From: Halomonas qaidamensis
GTDB taxonomy: Bacteria > Pseudomonadota > Gammaproteobacteria > Pseudomonadales > Halomonadaceae
Length of the DNA: 64,000 nt
Assembly: GCF_025917315.1 (NCBI RefSeq)
Contig: NZ_CP080627.1
Coordinates: 3,472,001 to 3,536,000, forward strand
Direction of reading: 5' to 3'
Shown here: positions 1 through 7,065 of the stretch, piece after piece
How the letters are laid out: each line of letters begins with the position of its first letter
How positions within the stretch are numbered: position 1 is the first letter of the stretch
Made by a program: the position numbers and the translations under genes
The notes under the pieces: generated by a model
What the model saw: the letters and a program-made list of their open reading frames with translations, nothing else
What the model was told of the DNA's origin: nothing
Database searches by the model: none

Positions 1-759
1 ACCGTTCGCCGCTGTACTGAAATCGCCGGAGCCAATGGTTTGCACACGTTCCCTGACTTTTTCTGGCGTCGCGCCAAGGGTGCGTTTCAACCAACGCCCA
101 GGTAAGGCGGCAATAATTAAGCTAATCACAATGGCCAGCCCTACCAACACCAGCATAGTGGCCTGAAAAGTGCCGGCTAACTCACGTGCTGCACGGGTTT
201 CCTCAACACTGCGCACTTCTTGCAAATCGATAAACGCATTAATGTCACCCAGCCATTGCTTAAAGCGGGGTGCGGCATCTTCAAAAAGCACAAAACGAGC
301 CGCAGACAGGTTATTAGTACTACGAAATGCCAGCACTTCCGCCACCGCTGCTTGTGTGCTTTCTGCCGTGCGCTGAATCTGCGCATAGGCTTCGCGCTCA
401 GCCTCAGGGATATCGTCATGGGTGGTAAGCAGAGCAGACAGGGCGCTTTCCGCCTCTGCGTAATCCTCTTCTAATGCCTTTATAAGATCGAGCTGTTCTT
501 GAACGGCGCTATAGGTAGTCAGCCCCACCACATCGCGCAGCGCAATGGCACGGTCGTGCACACTACCGCGAAAATCAATCGCGTAACGCTGCTTCATACC
601 ATGCACATCATTGATACGCGTTAACGCCTCATCAATCGCGTTAACGCGTTGAATACCAATCGCGGTAATGGCTACCATCAGGGCGATAATCACAGCAAAG
701 CCCAACCAGAGCCAGTGCTGAAAACCAAGTGCATAACGACCTTTTTGCAGTAGCGCCAT
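1..759 (-). CDS. Methyl-accepting chemotaxis protein, N-terminal part (runs off the window)
   Basis: The frame is open from an ATG at 759 to the window edge, giving 253 residues. A strong ribosome site (AAGGAAG) lies 5 bases upstream of the ATG. Residues 15-37 form a hydrophobic segment (WLWLGFAVIIALMVAITAIG). A helical, mostly polar region of about 160 residues follows, then a second membrane segment near 200-222 (MLVLVGLAIVISLIIAALPG) and the start of a HAMP-like stretch. This is the layout of a four-helix-bundle chemoreceptor that senses small ligands in the periplasm. The signalling hairpin lies outside the window, so the call rests on architecture and on the neighbouring flagellar genes. 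Confidence 0.8.
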   Translation of the reverse strand, partial: MALLQKGRYALGFQHWLWLGFAVIIALMVAITAIGIQRVNAIDEALTRINDVHGMKQRYAIDFRGSVHDRAIALRDVVGLTTYSAVQEQLDLIKALEEDYAEAESALSALLTTHDDIPEAEREAYAQIQRTAESTQAAVAEVLAFRSTNNLSAARFVLFEDAAPRFKQWLGDINAFIDLQEVRSVEETRAARELAGTFQATMLVLVGLAIVISLIIAALPGRWLKRTLGATPEKVRERVQTIGSGDFSTAANG

Positions 760-951
760 GGTGCTTCCTTAAGATAAGTGAACCAAGATGCTTAGCCACT
801 GCAATATGCGTGCCGGGTTTTAATGCGGATAATCAGTCATTTATGGGCTTTAATGATAAATAAAGCGCTGCCCGCGCACCAAAAAAGTGCAAAGAAATCA
901 AAGAGAGGGAATTATCTAGCTGCTGGCTCTGAATATTCACCAGTGCAATGA

Positions 952-1109
952 AGCCCGAGCGGCAAACTGCCGCCGGTCTTGCCAATTGTGCTCTACAATG
1001 GAGAAAATCACTGGAAAGCGGCACAAAAAATATCGCGAACATGGTCGAATCGGTACAGGGGGGTTTAGAGCGCTACCGGCCTAATCTAAACTATATGCTG
1101 CTGGACGAG
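952..1109 (+). pseudogene. Remnant of an Rpn-type PD-(D/E)XK nuclease / putative transposase, frameshifted
   Basis: Positions 952-1065 in one frame read SGKLPPVLPIVLYNGENHW, the conserved central block of Rpn (recombination-promoting nuclease, YhgA-like) proteins. That frame then hits a stop. The frame used from 1047 reads VQGGLERYRPNLNYMLLDE, the next conserved block of the same family. One frameshift therefore separates two adjacent family blocks. No start codon, catalytic N-terminus or normal C-terminus remains. At 1107 the sequence runs directly into an rmlB-like fragment. The piece is non-functional and marks past recombination here. Confidence 0.75.
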
Positions 1110-1190
1110 CTAAGTTGGCAACCCCAAGAAAGCTTTCACAGCGGCCTTAGAAAAACCGTAGAATGGGCAACCAAAGGGCAACATAGCTAA
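1107..1190 (+). pseudogene. 3' remnant of dTDP-glucose 4,6-dehydratase (rmlB-like)
   Basis: The translation ELSWQPQESFHSGLRKTVEW matches the C-terminal signature of RmlB/RfbB (family pattern ELGWxPxExFxSGxRKTVxWY). RmlB makes the keto-sugar intermediate of dTDP-rhamnose and related sugars. Only about the last 25 residues are left, joined in frame to an Rpn remnant and ending at a stop at 1188-1190. With the rmlA start fragment at 1963 it suggests that an rmlB-rmlA pair once occupied this site. Confidence 0.65.
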
Positions 1191-1211
1191 CGTAATGGCC
1201 AGGAGAAACAT

Positions 1212-1382
1212 ATGAAACATACTACGCCAATGCCACCACAGCGCCATAAACGCGTTTTCTTAACTGAAGACATGGAAGCCCACGCCAAAGAAATTTCTCA
1301 AGATAAAGAAAAGTCGAGGAAATTTCTTATTAGGGCAGGCCTGATAAAGCAAAACGGCGAACCAACCAAAGAGTTTAGCTGA
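1212..1382 (+). CDS. Small antitoxin-like protein, partner of the ART-like gene
   Basis: This 56-residue protein starts at an ATG with a clear AGGAG site 7 bases upstream. Its TGA stop (1380-1382) shares a base with the ATG of the next gene, so the two are translationally coupled. The sequence is basic and polar (MKHTTPMPPQRHKRVFLTED), with a C-terminal stretch KSRKFLIRAGLIKQNGEPTK that looks like a short helix plus a tail. No DNA-binding domain can be named. Size, position and coupling fit the antitoxin of a type II-like pair. That role is inferred from context only. Confidence 0.6.
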   Translation: MKHTTPMPPQRHKRVFLTEDMEAHAKEISQDKEKSRKFLIRAGLIKQNGEPTKEFS

Positions 1383-1966
1383 TGCAAAGTGGCTATAAAC
1401 TCTCTCCTCTAGTGGGCTATCACGGCTGCGATAAAGCCGTCGCTGAGAAAGTTTTATCTGGACAAGCACACCTCAATCACAGCGAAAATGAGTATGACTG
1501 GCTCGGAGACGGCATCTACTTCTGGGTAGACAGCTACGAGCGCGCTCTGGAGTGGGCAAATAAGGGCAACAACAAGACACCTTATGTGGTGGGCGCCTTC
1601 ATCGACCCAGGCTTTTGCCTAAATTTAACGGATTACGGCGTAACATCAGAGCTAAAAACTGCGTACCAATTTCTTAAAGAGACCTACGCACAAATAGGTG
1701 AAGATTTACCAACAAACGCTGTTATGCAACATGGCAAGCCCATGACACGTAAGCTAGATTGCGCCGTGATAAAAGCCGCTCATCAGTTACGCCAAGATGC
1801 AGGCGAGCCAAGCTTTGATACCGTTTATGGCGTGTTCGAAGAAGGTGACGTACTTTACCCCGGCTCGGCCTTAAAAGAGCACACGCATGTTCAGATGGCT
1901 GTGCGCAACCAGCAATCGATTATTGGCTATTTCAGGCCAGAGCAACTAATAAGTAGCACACCATGA
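1382..1966 (+). CDS. ADP-ribosyltransferase-like (DUF3990-type) putative toxin
   Basis: This 194-residue soluble protein has no signal peptide. Near the start it has GYHGCDKAVAEKVLSG (His14), followed by NEYDWLGDGIYFWVDSYERA and a helix ending ALEWA. That H...Y arrangement, with the aromatic YFW block, resembles the ADP-ribosyltransferase fold seen in DUF3990 and related toxins, where His binds NAD and Tyr stacks on nicotinamide. A candidate catalytic Glu lies in VYGVFEEGDVLYPGSA. Start-stop overlap with a 56-residue upstream gene supports a toxin-antitoxin pair. The target, whether protein, nucleic acid or NAD itself, cannot be read from sequence. Its TGA also overlaps the ATG of an rmlA remnant. 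Confidence 0.6.
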   Translation: MQSGYKLSPLVGYHGCDKAVAEKVLSGQAHLNHSENEYDWLGDGIYFWVDSYERALEWANKGNNKTPYVVGAFIDPGFCLNLTDYGVTSELKTAYQFLKETYAQIGEDLPTNAVMQHGKPMTRKLDCAVIKAAHQLRQDAGEPSFDTVYGVFEEGDVLYPGSALKEHTHVQMAVRNQQSIIGYFRPEQLISSTP

Positions 1967-2026
1967 AAGGCATTATTCTTGCGGACGGAAGCGTCTCTCG
2001 GCTTTATACCCCATCACCCAGGGTGT
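1963..2026 (+). pseudogene. 5' remnant of glucose-1-phosphate thymidylyltransferase (rmlA-like), frameshifted
   Basis: From the ATG at 1963 the frame reads MKGIILADGSVSRLY, close to the RmlA/RfbA start MKGIILAGGSGTRLY. After the Tyr, a one-base shift restores PITQGV, which is the next RmlA block. Similarity ends near 2026, where a broken minus-strand gene begins. The signature glycines are changed (AGGSGT to ADGSVS), so the nucleotide-binding loop is also damaged. The remnant overlaps the stop codon of the ART-like gene by four bases. Confidence 0.7.
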
Positions 2027-2170
2027 TCAAGCAGCGCTCAACAACTCCTTCGTATGCGCCCGCTGCTGTTTAATCGCCCCATCTACTATATCCAGCAGCT
2101 TTTCATAGTCCCTAGGCATCTCTTTATCCATACCGGTGTCTTCAAAGCGTGGCTTGAGTGTCCGCTATGA
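2027..2170 (-). pseudogene. Broken copy A of a small gene of unknown function
   Basis: On the minus strand this copy reads RFEDTGMDKEMPRDYEKLLD and continues to a TGA at 2027-2029. It matches copy B at 2649-2840 over most of its length. Relative to copy B it lacks 8 bases in the middle, which shifts the frame, and it has lost the first 15 or so codons where the repeat-rich DNA begins. The protein is not a family I recognise. It is acidic and probably helical. Confidence 0.55.
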
Positions 2171-2173
2171 CTA

Positions 2174-2247
2174 TTGCACCGTTATGCCCGAGCAAACCAC
2201 CACACCGTCATGCCCGAGTAAACAACCGCGCCGTCATTCCCGAGAGG
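2174..2247. repeat. Short degenerate repeats, first cluster
   Basis: Three imperfect copies of a unit of about 26 bp occur in a row (core CACCGTyATkCCCGAG, then AAAC or similar). The third copy runs into the first 108-bp inverted-repeat element at 2231. The same unit recurs between the two elements (2397-2520). Open frames that cross these repeats have no ribosome sites and are not genes. Confidence 0.6.
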
Positions 2248-2338
2248 GGTTATCGGGAATCCAGTTTGACCTTTGCCCGATAAGACGCAGCTACCTGCCT
2301 CACCATGGATTCCCGCTAAGGGCATGCGGGAATGACGG
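2231..2338. repeat. 108-bp nested inverted-repeat (REP/MITE-like) element, copy 1
   Basis: The element begins CCGTCATTCCCG and ends with its exact reverse complement CGGGAATGACGG. Inside lies a second inverted pair, CGGGAATCCA at 2254-2263 and TGGATTCCCG at 2306-2315, so the left and right ends can each form a hairpin. The GTCATTCCCG/CGGGAATCCA core resembles REP-type repeats scattered in many proteobacteria. It has no coding capacity. Identity with copy 2 continues past the element to about 2391. Confidence 0.75.
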
Positions 2339-2396
2339 ACCTGGGGCGTCACCTCTGTAAGTGGCGGGTGTCAGCCACCCCAGCATCACTCCCGAA

Positions 2397-2520
2397 TGCA
2401 CCACACCGCTATGCCCAAGCTAACCACCACACCGTTGTCCGAGTAACCACCACACCGTTATGCCCGAAAACCACCACACCGCCATTCCCGAGCAAACCAC
2501 CGCACCGTCATTCCCGAGTG
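2397..2520. repeat. Short degenerate repeats, second cluster
   Basis: About five imperfect copies of the CACCACACCGTTATGCCCGA unit lie head to tail between the two 108-bp elements. The last copy carries CATTCCCGAG and forms the left end of copy 2. Unit lengths vary from about 23 to 27 bp and the units themselves are the repeats with no unique spacers, which excludes a CRISPR array. Confidence 0.6.
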
Positions 2521-2612
2521 AGGTTATCGGGAATCCATTTTGACCTTTGCCCGACAAGACTCAGCTGCCTGCCTCACCATGGATTCCCGCTAAGGGCATG
2601 CGGGAATGACGG
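2505..2612. repeat. 108-bp nested inverted-repeat element, copy 2
   Basis: This second copy lies exactly 274 bp from copy 1, with the same 12-bp terminal inverted repeats and inner inverted pair and only scattered substitutions. Similarity to the copy 1 flank continues to about 2665, inside the 3' end of broken gene copy B. The arrangement (gene A, element 1, element 2, gene B) suggests duplication by unequal recombination between repeats. Confidence 0.75.
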
Positions 2613-2648
2613 ACCTGGGGCGTCACCTCTGTGAGTCGCGGGTGTCAG

Positions 2649-2840
2649 CTACCCCAACATCACTCGTGTATGCTCGCGCTGCTGTTTCACTGCACCGTCT
2701 AAAATATCTAGCAGCTTTTCATAGTTCGCAGGCATCTCTTTATCCATGCCGGTGTCTTAAAAGCGTTGTAAAGTGGCTTGAGTGTCCGCTATGACTGTTT
2801 GTAGCTCGTCGATAACGCGTTGTTGTTCTTCATTGGTCAT
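2649..2840 (-). pseudogene. Broken copy B of the small gene of unknown function
   Basis: The minus-strand frame from the ATG at 2840 reads MTNEEQQRVIDELQTVIADT and stops at codon 28 (TAA at 2757-2759). Read-through continues in the same frame as DTGMDKEMPANYEKLLDILD to a TAG at 2649. Copy A has GAA where this copy has TAA, so the stop is a nonsense mutation of a 63-residue frame. The last codons derive from the repeat element rather than from the original gene end (copy A ends differently). A GGGGG stretch precedes the ATG. Confidence 0.55.
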
Positions 2841-2851
2841 ATTACCCCCAT

Positions 2852-2880
2852 AAAAAAACCGACCCCAAAAGGAGTCGGTT
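2852..2880 (-). terminator. Rho-independent terminator after the 479-residue flagellin gene
   Basis: On the minus strand AACCGACTCC, loop TTTT and GGGGTCGGTT form a 10-bp stem with one mismatch, followed by a run of seven T. It lies about 50 bases after the flagellin stop at 2930. Confidence 0.85.
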
Positions 2881-2929
2881 GAGTGTAACGCTTAGCTATC
2901 AAGAATTCGCTGTATCGTGAAGCTCTAGA

Positions 2930-4369
2930 TTAACCCAGCAGAGAAAGCACGTTCTGCGGGATCTGGTTGGCCTGGGCAAGCATGGAGCTGCCCGCCTGCT
3001 GTAAAATCTGCATTTTGATCATACTTGAGGATTCTTTAGCGTAGTCTGCATCCATAATCCGTGACTGCGCGGCGGCAGTGTTAAGACTCTGGGTCGCTAA
3101 GTTCTCAATTGCACTCTCAAATCGATTAGCGAGCGCGCCGTACTGGCTACGATAACCATCCACTTGGTTTAATGCTTCTTGCAGTTTGGCCATCGCTTCG
3201 CGCGCTTTTTCAAGCGGGTCTAGCTCGACATCTTCCAGCCCAAGGGAGAGGTGATCAGCGGGTGTCGGCTCGATAGTGATCGTTTCGATCTCCTCACCAA
3301 AGTGAGCATCCACAACAATCTCCGTAGCGCTACTTATGGGGGGCGTAATATTCGATGCTGGCATGGCATCCCACTCTGCCTGAACGTTAAATATACCTTG
3401 CCCAGTAACAACCAATATTAGAGGCTCTGTTGTTTTATCGATATTAAGACGTTCAATGCTATGAGAACTGTCAGTGGCACCGTCAGCGTTATTTGAATCA
3501 CTGTTGAAACGATCCCCATCCCCCGTATAGGTAAACAACATATCTTTGTACGCTCGGGTTTCAGCATGTTCAAGCTGGTCTGAAAAGACAGCATCCTCAG
3601 CAGGTTCAACGTTGAATAGTTCCGAAGCGTCATACTCTGCATCAGCTAAAAAACCCAAGTTTTTATCAGGATTTTGAAAAATTTTATTCTTGATCTCTTC
3701 AGCTGAACTTACCCCATTAGTTACCCACGTATAATCATTCAGAGGGGTTCCAACTAAGTGTTTACCACTGCGGGTAAAAATTTGGATATCGTCTTCCGCG
3801 CCAGGCAGGCCATCTACCGTAATCGTAATGTTTTTGGCCCCAACTGGAATATAAGTGACCGGCTCAACACCTGAGCTTTGTGCTGTGAGGTTAGTGCCAC
3901 TAATTTGAAACAGCTCTCCCATACTCTGCGTCTCACCCAAACGCGACTCAGTAGGCGCTAACGGATATTTACCAAACGCCTCGGTGCCTTTCGCAATACG
4001 ATCTATTTCAGCACGCAGCTCTTTATACTCTGCATTAATCGAAGCACGGTCGCCATCGGAAAGCGTACCATTAGCCGCTTGTACTGCAAGCTCACGGGAG
4101 CGCTGCAGAATATCGTTAATCCCATCTAGCCCGCCTTCTGCGGTCTGCATCAACGAAACACCGTCATTAATACCGCGAGTCACTGTAGTGTTAGCACGAA
4201 GATTGGCGTCCATTCGGTTGGCAATGGCCTGACCCGCCGCATCGTCTTTGGCGCTATTTACACGTAACCCCGAGGCAAGCCGCTCCATACTGGTGGTGAG
4301 CGCTGCTTTGGATTTTCCTAGGCCTTGCTGAGTGTTGAGTGCTGAAAGGTTGGTATTGATAACTGGCAT
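2930..4369 (-). CDS. fliC: Flagellin, long form (479 aa)
   Basis: This is the filament subunit exported by the flagellar type III system. The N-terminal D0/D1 region (about 1-140) has the hallmark VNSAKDDAAGQAIANRM block. The C-terminal region (about 385-479) ends in ANQIPQNVLSLLG, the flagellin tail. The central 240 residues are variable, acidic and without recognisable domains, and make this protein much longer than the neighbouring flagellin (297 aa). A sigma-28 promoter lies upstream at 4404-4430 and a terminator follows. The gene is probably monocistronic. The N-terminus has MPVINTNLSALNTQQ, slightly diverged from the second copy. Confidence 0.95.
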   Translation of the reverse strand: MPVINTNLSALNTQQGLGKSKAALTTSMERLASGLRVNSAKDDAAGQAIANRMDANLRANTTVTRGINDGVSLMQTAEGGLDGINDILQRSRELAVQAANGTLSDGDRASINAEYKELRAEIDRIAKGTEAFGKYPLAPTESRLGETQSMGELFQISGTNLTAQSSGVEPVTYIPVGAKNITITVDGLPGAEDDIQIFTRSGKHLVGTPLNDYTWVTNGVSSAEEIKNKIFQNPDKNLGFLADAEYDASELFNVEPAEDAVFSDQLEHAETRAYKDMLFTYTGDGDRFNSDSNNADGATDSSHSIERLNIDKTTEPLILVVTGQGIFNVQAEWDAMPASNITPPISSATEIVVDAHFGEEIETITIEPTPADHLSLGLEDVELDPLEKAREAMAKLQEALNQVDGYRSQYGALANRFESAIENLATQSLNTAAAQSRIMDADYAKESSSMIKMQILQQAGSSMLAQANQIPQNVLSLLG

Positions 4370-4403
4370 GCCGTTGCTCTTTTATCGTCATAGTTATTGT
4401 TAA

Positions 4404-4430
4404 TTATCGGACTAATAAATAATTACTTTA
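4404..4430 (-). promoter_or_regulatory. Sigma-28 (FliA) promoter of the long flagellin gene
   Basis: On the minus strand TAAAGTAA, 11 bases, TCCGATAA. The sigma-28 consensus is TAAAGTTT-N11-GCCGATAA, and the spacing is exact. It lies 35 bases upstream of the ATG. Confidence 0.85.
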
Positions 4431-4464
4431 GGAATTTTTGATAAGTCACTCGTTTTGGCACAGA

Positions 4465-4496
4465 AATAAAAAACCGGCTCCCAAAGGGAGCCGGTT
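4465..4496 (-). terminator. Rho-independent terminator after the short flagellin gene
   Basis: A perfect 11-bp stem (AACCGGCTCCC / GGGAGCCGGTT) with a three-base loop is followed on the minus strand by TTTTTTATTT. It sits about 45 bases after the stop at 4543 and insulates the two flagellin genes from each other. Confidence 0.9.
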
Positions 4497-4542
4497 CAGA
4501 GTGCTTAGCGATAGAGCATTCGCCCTATCATCTAGTCTCAGA

Positions 4543-5436
4543 TTAACCCAGCAGAGACAGCACGTTCTGCGGAGTCTGGTTGGCCTGCGCCAAGATGGAT
4601 GTACCGGCCTGCTGCAAGATATTGGCGCGGGTCATGTTAGACACTTCTGAGGCGTAATCGGCATCTTCAATGCGCGAGCGAGCTGCCTCCAGGTTGGTCG
4701 AGGTAGTGGTGATATTGTCAATAGCAGACTCAAGGCGGTTCTGTGTGGCACCAAGGTCACTACGAGCAGTGTCAACTGCGCCGATCGCAGTATCAAGAGC
4801 TGTGAGTGCCGTATCAGAAGCTGTAGCCCGAGCATCACTATCTGCTGCGCCAGTAATAGCAGCAAAGGTGGTGTCAACAAAATCAGAAAGGGTACCTGAA
4901 TCAGAATCGTCACCAATCGGATCCGCACTAAATGCTGTTGCATCAATCTTTTCAATAGTAATGCGATCAGCACCGGAATCAGCACCGACCTGAATCATAA
5001 AGTCAGTACCTGTAGCGTCTGCACCAAAAATTTGGGTATTGTTGAATTTAGAATCTTTAACAACTCGGTCAATCTCACCCATACGAGCCTCGATTTCCTT
5101 ACTAATCGAAGCCATATCGGAGTCGGAGTTTGAACCGTTAGATGCTTGAACGGTCAATTCCCGCACACGCTGAAGGTTATCATTGATTTGATTTAGGGCA
5201 CCTTCAGCAGTTTGTGCAACAGAAATGCCATCGTTAGCATTACGTTGCGCTTGGTTCAAACCAGTGATCTGAGAAGTCATGCGGTTGGCGATGGCCTGAC
5301 CGGCCGCATCATCCTTGGCGCTGTTAATACGCAGACCAGAGGAGAGACGCTCCATCGAGGTTTGCTGGGCAGACTGGGACTTGTTCAGGTTGTTCTGACC
5401 GATCAGCGCAGTGATGTTGGTATTGATAACTGACAT
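4543..5436 (-). CDS. fliC: Flagellin, short form (297 aa)
   Basis: This is a second filament subunit. It begins MSVINTNITALIGQNNLNKS and has INSAKDDAAGQAIANRM near residues 36-52 and the tail ANQTPQNVLSLLG. The central part (about 165-215) is short, rich in Ala, Asp, Ser and Thr, and without a distinct outer domain, so it is a minimal flagellin. The ATG has TTGAGGAG upstream. It has its own sigma-28 promoter (5507-5533) and terminator. The conserved ends are close to those of the long flagellin next door, so the genes are paralogues that could build alternative or mixed filaments. Confidence 0.95.
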   Translation of the reverse strand: MSVINTNITALIGQNNLNKSQSAQQTSMERLSSGLRINSAKDDAAGQAIANRMTSQITGLNQAQRNANDGISVAQTAEGALNQINDNLQRVRELTVQASNGSNSDSDMASISKEIEARMGEIDRVVKDSKFNNTQIFGADATGTDFMIQVGADSGADRITIEKIDATAFSADPIGDDSDSGTLSDFVDTTFAAITGAADSDARATASDTALTALDTAIGAVDTARSDLGATQNRLESAIDNITTTSTNLEAARSRIEDADYASEVSNMTRANILQQAGTSILAQANQTPQNVLSLLG

Positions 5437-5506
5437 AGTTGATACTCCTCAACGTTTGATTGGCCACGAGGCCCGCTTGGCGGCGTTTGTCGCGCCGGTA
5501 TATTAA

Positions 5507-5533
5507 TTAACGGCCCATCATTCGTTTTCTTTA
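5507..5533 (-). promoter_or_regulatory. Sigma-28 promoter of the short flagellin gene
   Basis: On the minus strand TAAAGAAA, 11 bases, GCCGTTAA. Twelve to thirteen of sixteen positions fit the sigma-28 consensus and the spacing is exact. A 5' leader of about 60 bases with GC-rich inverted segments lies between promoter and ATG. Confidence 0.8.
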
Positions 5534-5575
5534 GTATTCTGATAAAAAATTTTTGTAAAAGTTTGTAACAAAGAA

Positions 5576-6955
5576 CTAGCGCTTACGTACGGTTTGAGCT
5601 GAAAGCGCATCAAACTGCTGCGTAAGGTACATACTCATGCTGTTCATCTGCCCTAACATGACATCTAACTGGGCAAATTGAGTGCGATAACGGCTTACGG
5701 TACGCTCAATCATCGCTTCACTGCGTATGAAACGGTCATCTAACCGCGCCATCCGTTTTTCAGCATTTTCGATAGCTCCTTGAATTGGGCCTTTATCGCC
5801 CAGCAGCTCATCCATTGCCCCTGTTAAACGACCAGCTAAGCCACCTTGTTTGGTTGTGCCTGCAAAGAAGCCTGACAACGCATCAGGCTCACTAGCAATT
5901 AAGGCGTCTAGCTTGGTTTCATCCAGCCCTAACCGCCCACGGAGATCTAACGCCAGACCCAACTGGGAGAGCACTCCTAGTTCGCTATCTTCAACGCTGG
6001 TAAGCAAGTCTCGCCGTAACCTTCCTTCTATACTCCGTACAGTGTTATCCCCCACCAAATCACCAGCGGTGTCACGGTCTCCCGTTGCCAAGGTTAAACG
6101 ACCCAAGGTAGATTTCAGCTCGTTGTAGCCGCTAACGAAGTTTTGAATGGCCTCTTTTAGCGCTTCAGTATCGCGCTCAATCACCACACTACTTTTGCCG
6201 GTGGCGGTAAGATCCAAACTTACTCCTTGAATAGCCCCTTCTACTCGGTTATTGGCACTAGTAATCGAGATACCGTTCATCTGTAAGGCGGCATCAGTGC
6301 CTGCACGATAGGTGGCATCATCCGCAGATAAACCAGCCACGCCTGAAAACCCAGTAACCGAGGCAACTGCACCGGTATCTTTACTGTTTAACGCCAAGCG
6401 GTAGCCCGTGCCATCGTTAACAATCGAGGCACTTACACCAGCATTTTGATCAGCATTAATTTGGTCGCGAATAGTCGCAAGGGTGCTGCCTGCTGAAATA
6501 GTAATGGAATAGCTGCTGAGCGGCTCGACACTGGGCTGAAGCACGCCATCTTGGTAGGTCGCACCAAAATCAAGCGTTAACGTAGCGTCCACTTCCGCAA
6601 GCACGGTTTCCATTGCTACGCTATTAGAAGCAATGCTGCCCGCTCTCGCTAGTTGAGTAACGTTAATATCATAGTACCCAGCGGTAGCATCAGCGGAGGT
6701 GGTCACCCTTACCGCGTCGCTGCTGGAAGTGCTCTTTTGACTGGAAAACAGCTTGGCATCATCCAGGGCAACGACAGACTCCTGAAAGCGGCTTAGTGCT
6801 GACTGAAGACGACCAAACGCTGAAATCTTCGTTTGCTGCTGATTTTTTTGCTGCGTGATAGGGATTAGCTTTTGGCGCTCAGCGTTACGAAGCTGATCAA
6901 CCAAGCCATTAAGATCTAGGCCGGAACCGACGCCTAGGGAGGTTATCGTCGCCAT
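5576..6955 (-). CDS. fliD: Flagellar hook-associated protein 2 (filament cap), copy 1
   Basis: FliD caps the growing filament and folds incoming flagellin. This 459-residue protein opens with ITSLGVGSGLDLNGLVDQL, the FliD N-terminal motif, and ends in a long helical region (SRYRTQFAQLDVMLGQMNSM...QQFDALSAQ) typical of the FliD C-terminal domain. The length is normal. The ATG is preceded by GAGGAAGC and by its own sigma-28 promoter. A second fliD lies immediately upstream. With two flagellin genes next door, each cap may be matched to one flagellin. That pairing is an inference. Confidence 0.93.
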   Translation of the reverse strand: MATITSLGVGSGLDLNGLVDQLRNAERQKLIPITQQKNQQQTKISAFGRLQSALSRFQESVVALDDAKLFSSQKSTSSSDAVRVTTSADATAGYYDINVTQLARAGSIASNSVAMETVLAEVDATLTLDFGATYQDGVLQPSVEPLSSYSITISAGSTLATIRDQINADQNAGVSASIVNDGTGYRLALNSKDTGAVASVTGFSGVAGLSADDATYRAGTDAALQMNGISITSANNRVEGAIQGVSLDLTATGKSSVVIERDTEALKEAIQNFVSGYNELKSTLGRLTLATGDRDTAGDLVGDNTVRSIEGRLRRDLLTSVEDSELGVLSQLGLALDLRGRLGLDETKLDALIASEPDALSGFFAGTTKQGGLAGRLTGAMDELLGDKGPIQGAIENAEKRMARLDDRFIRSEAMIERTVSRYRTQFAQLDVMLGQMNSMSMYLTQQFDALSAQTVRKR

Positions 6956-7007
6956 AACTGGGTGCTTCCTCAGAAAACAAGGCTAAACCAACAAGTGTTG
7001 ACTTAAT

Positions 7008-7034
7008 CTATCGGCAGAAAGCACCCTAACTTTA
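7008..7034 (-). promoter_or_regulatory. Sigma-28 promoter of fliD copy 1
   Basis: On the minus strand TAAAGTTA, 11 bases, GCCGATAG. Fourteen of sixteen consensus positions match and the spacing is exact. It lies in the gap between the two fliD genes, so copy 1 can be expressed independently of copy 2. Confidence 0.87.
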
Positions 7035-7065
7035 ACTTTATTATACGCGTTACGCTTTTAGCTTA

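Noticed and set aside
2174..2520. A possible CRISPR array from the CACCACACCG repeats
   Set aside because: Units are imperfect and abut without unique spacers, unit length varies, and no cas gene is present.
2136..2794. Several open frames of 62-100 residues rich in His, Pro and Arg across the repeats
   Set aside because: They are translations of the repeat units themselves (the same residues recur every unit), lack ribosome sites and match no family.
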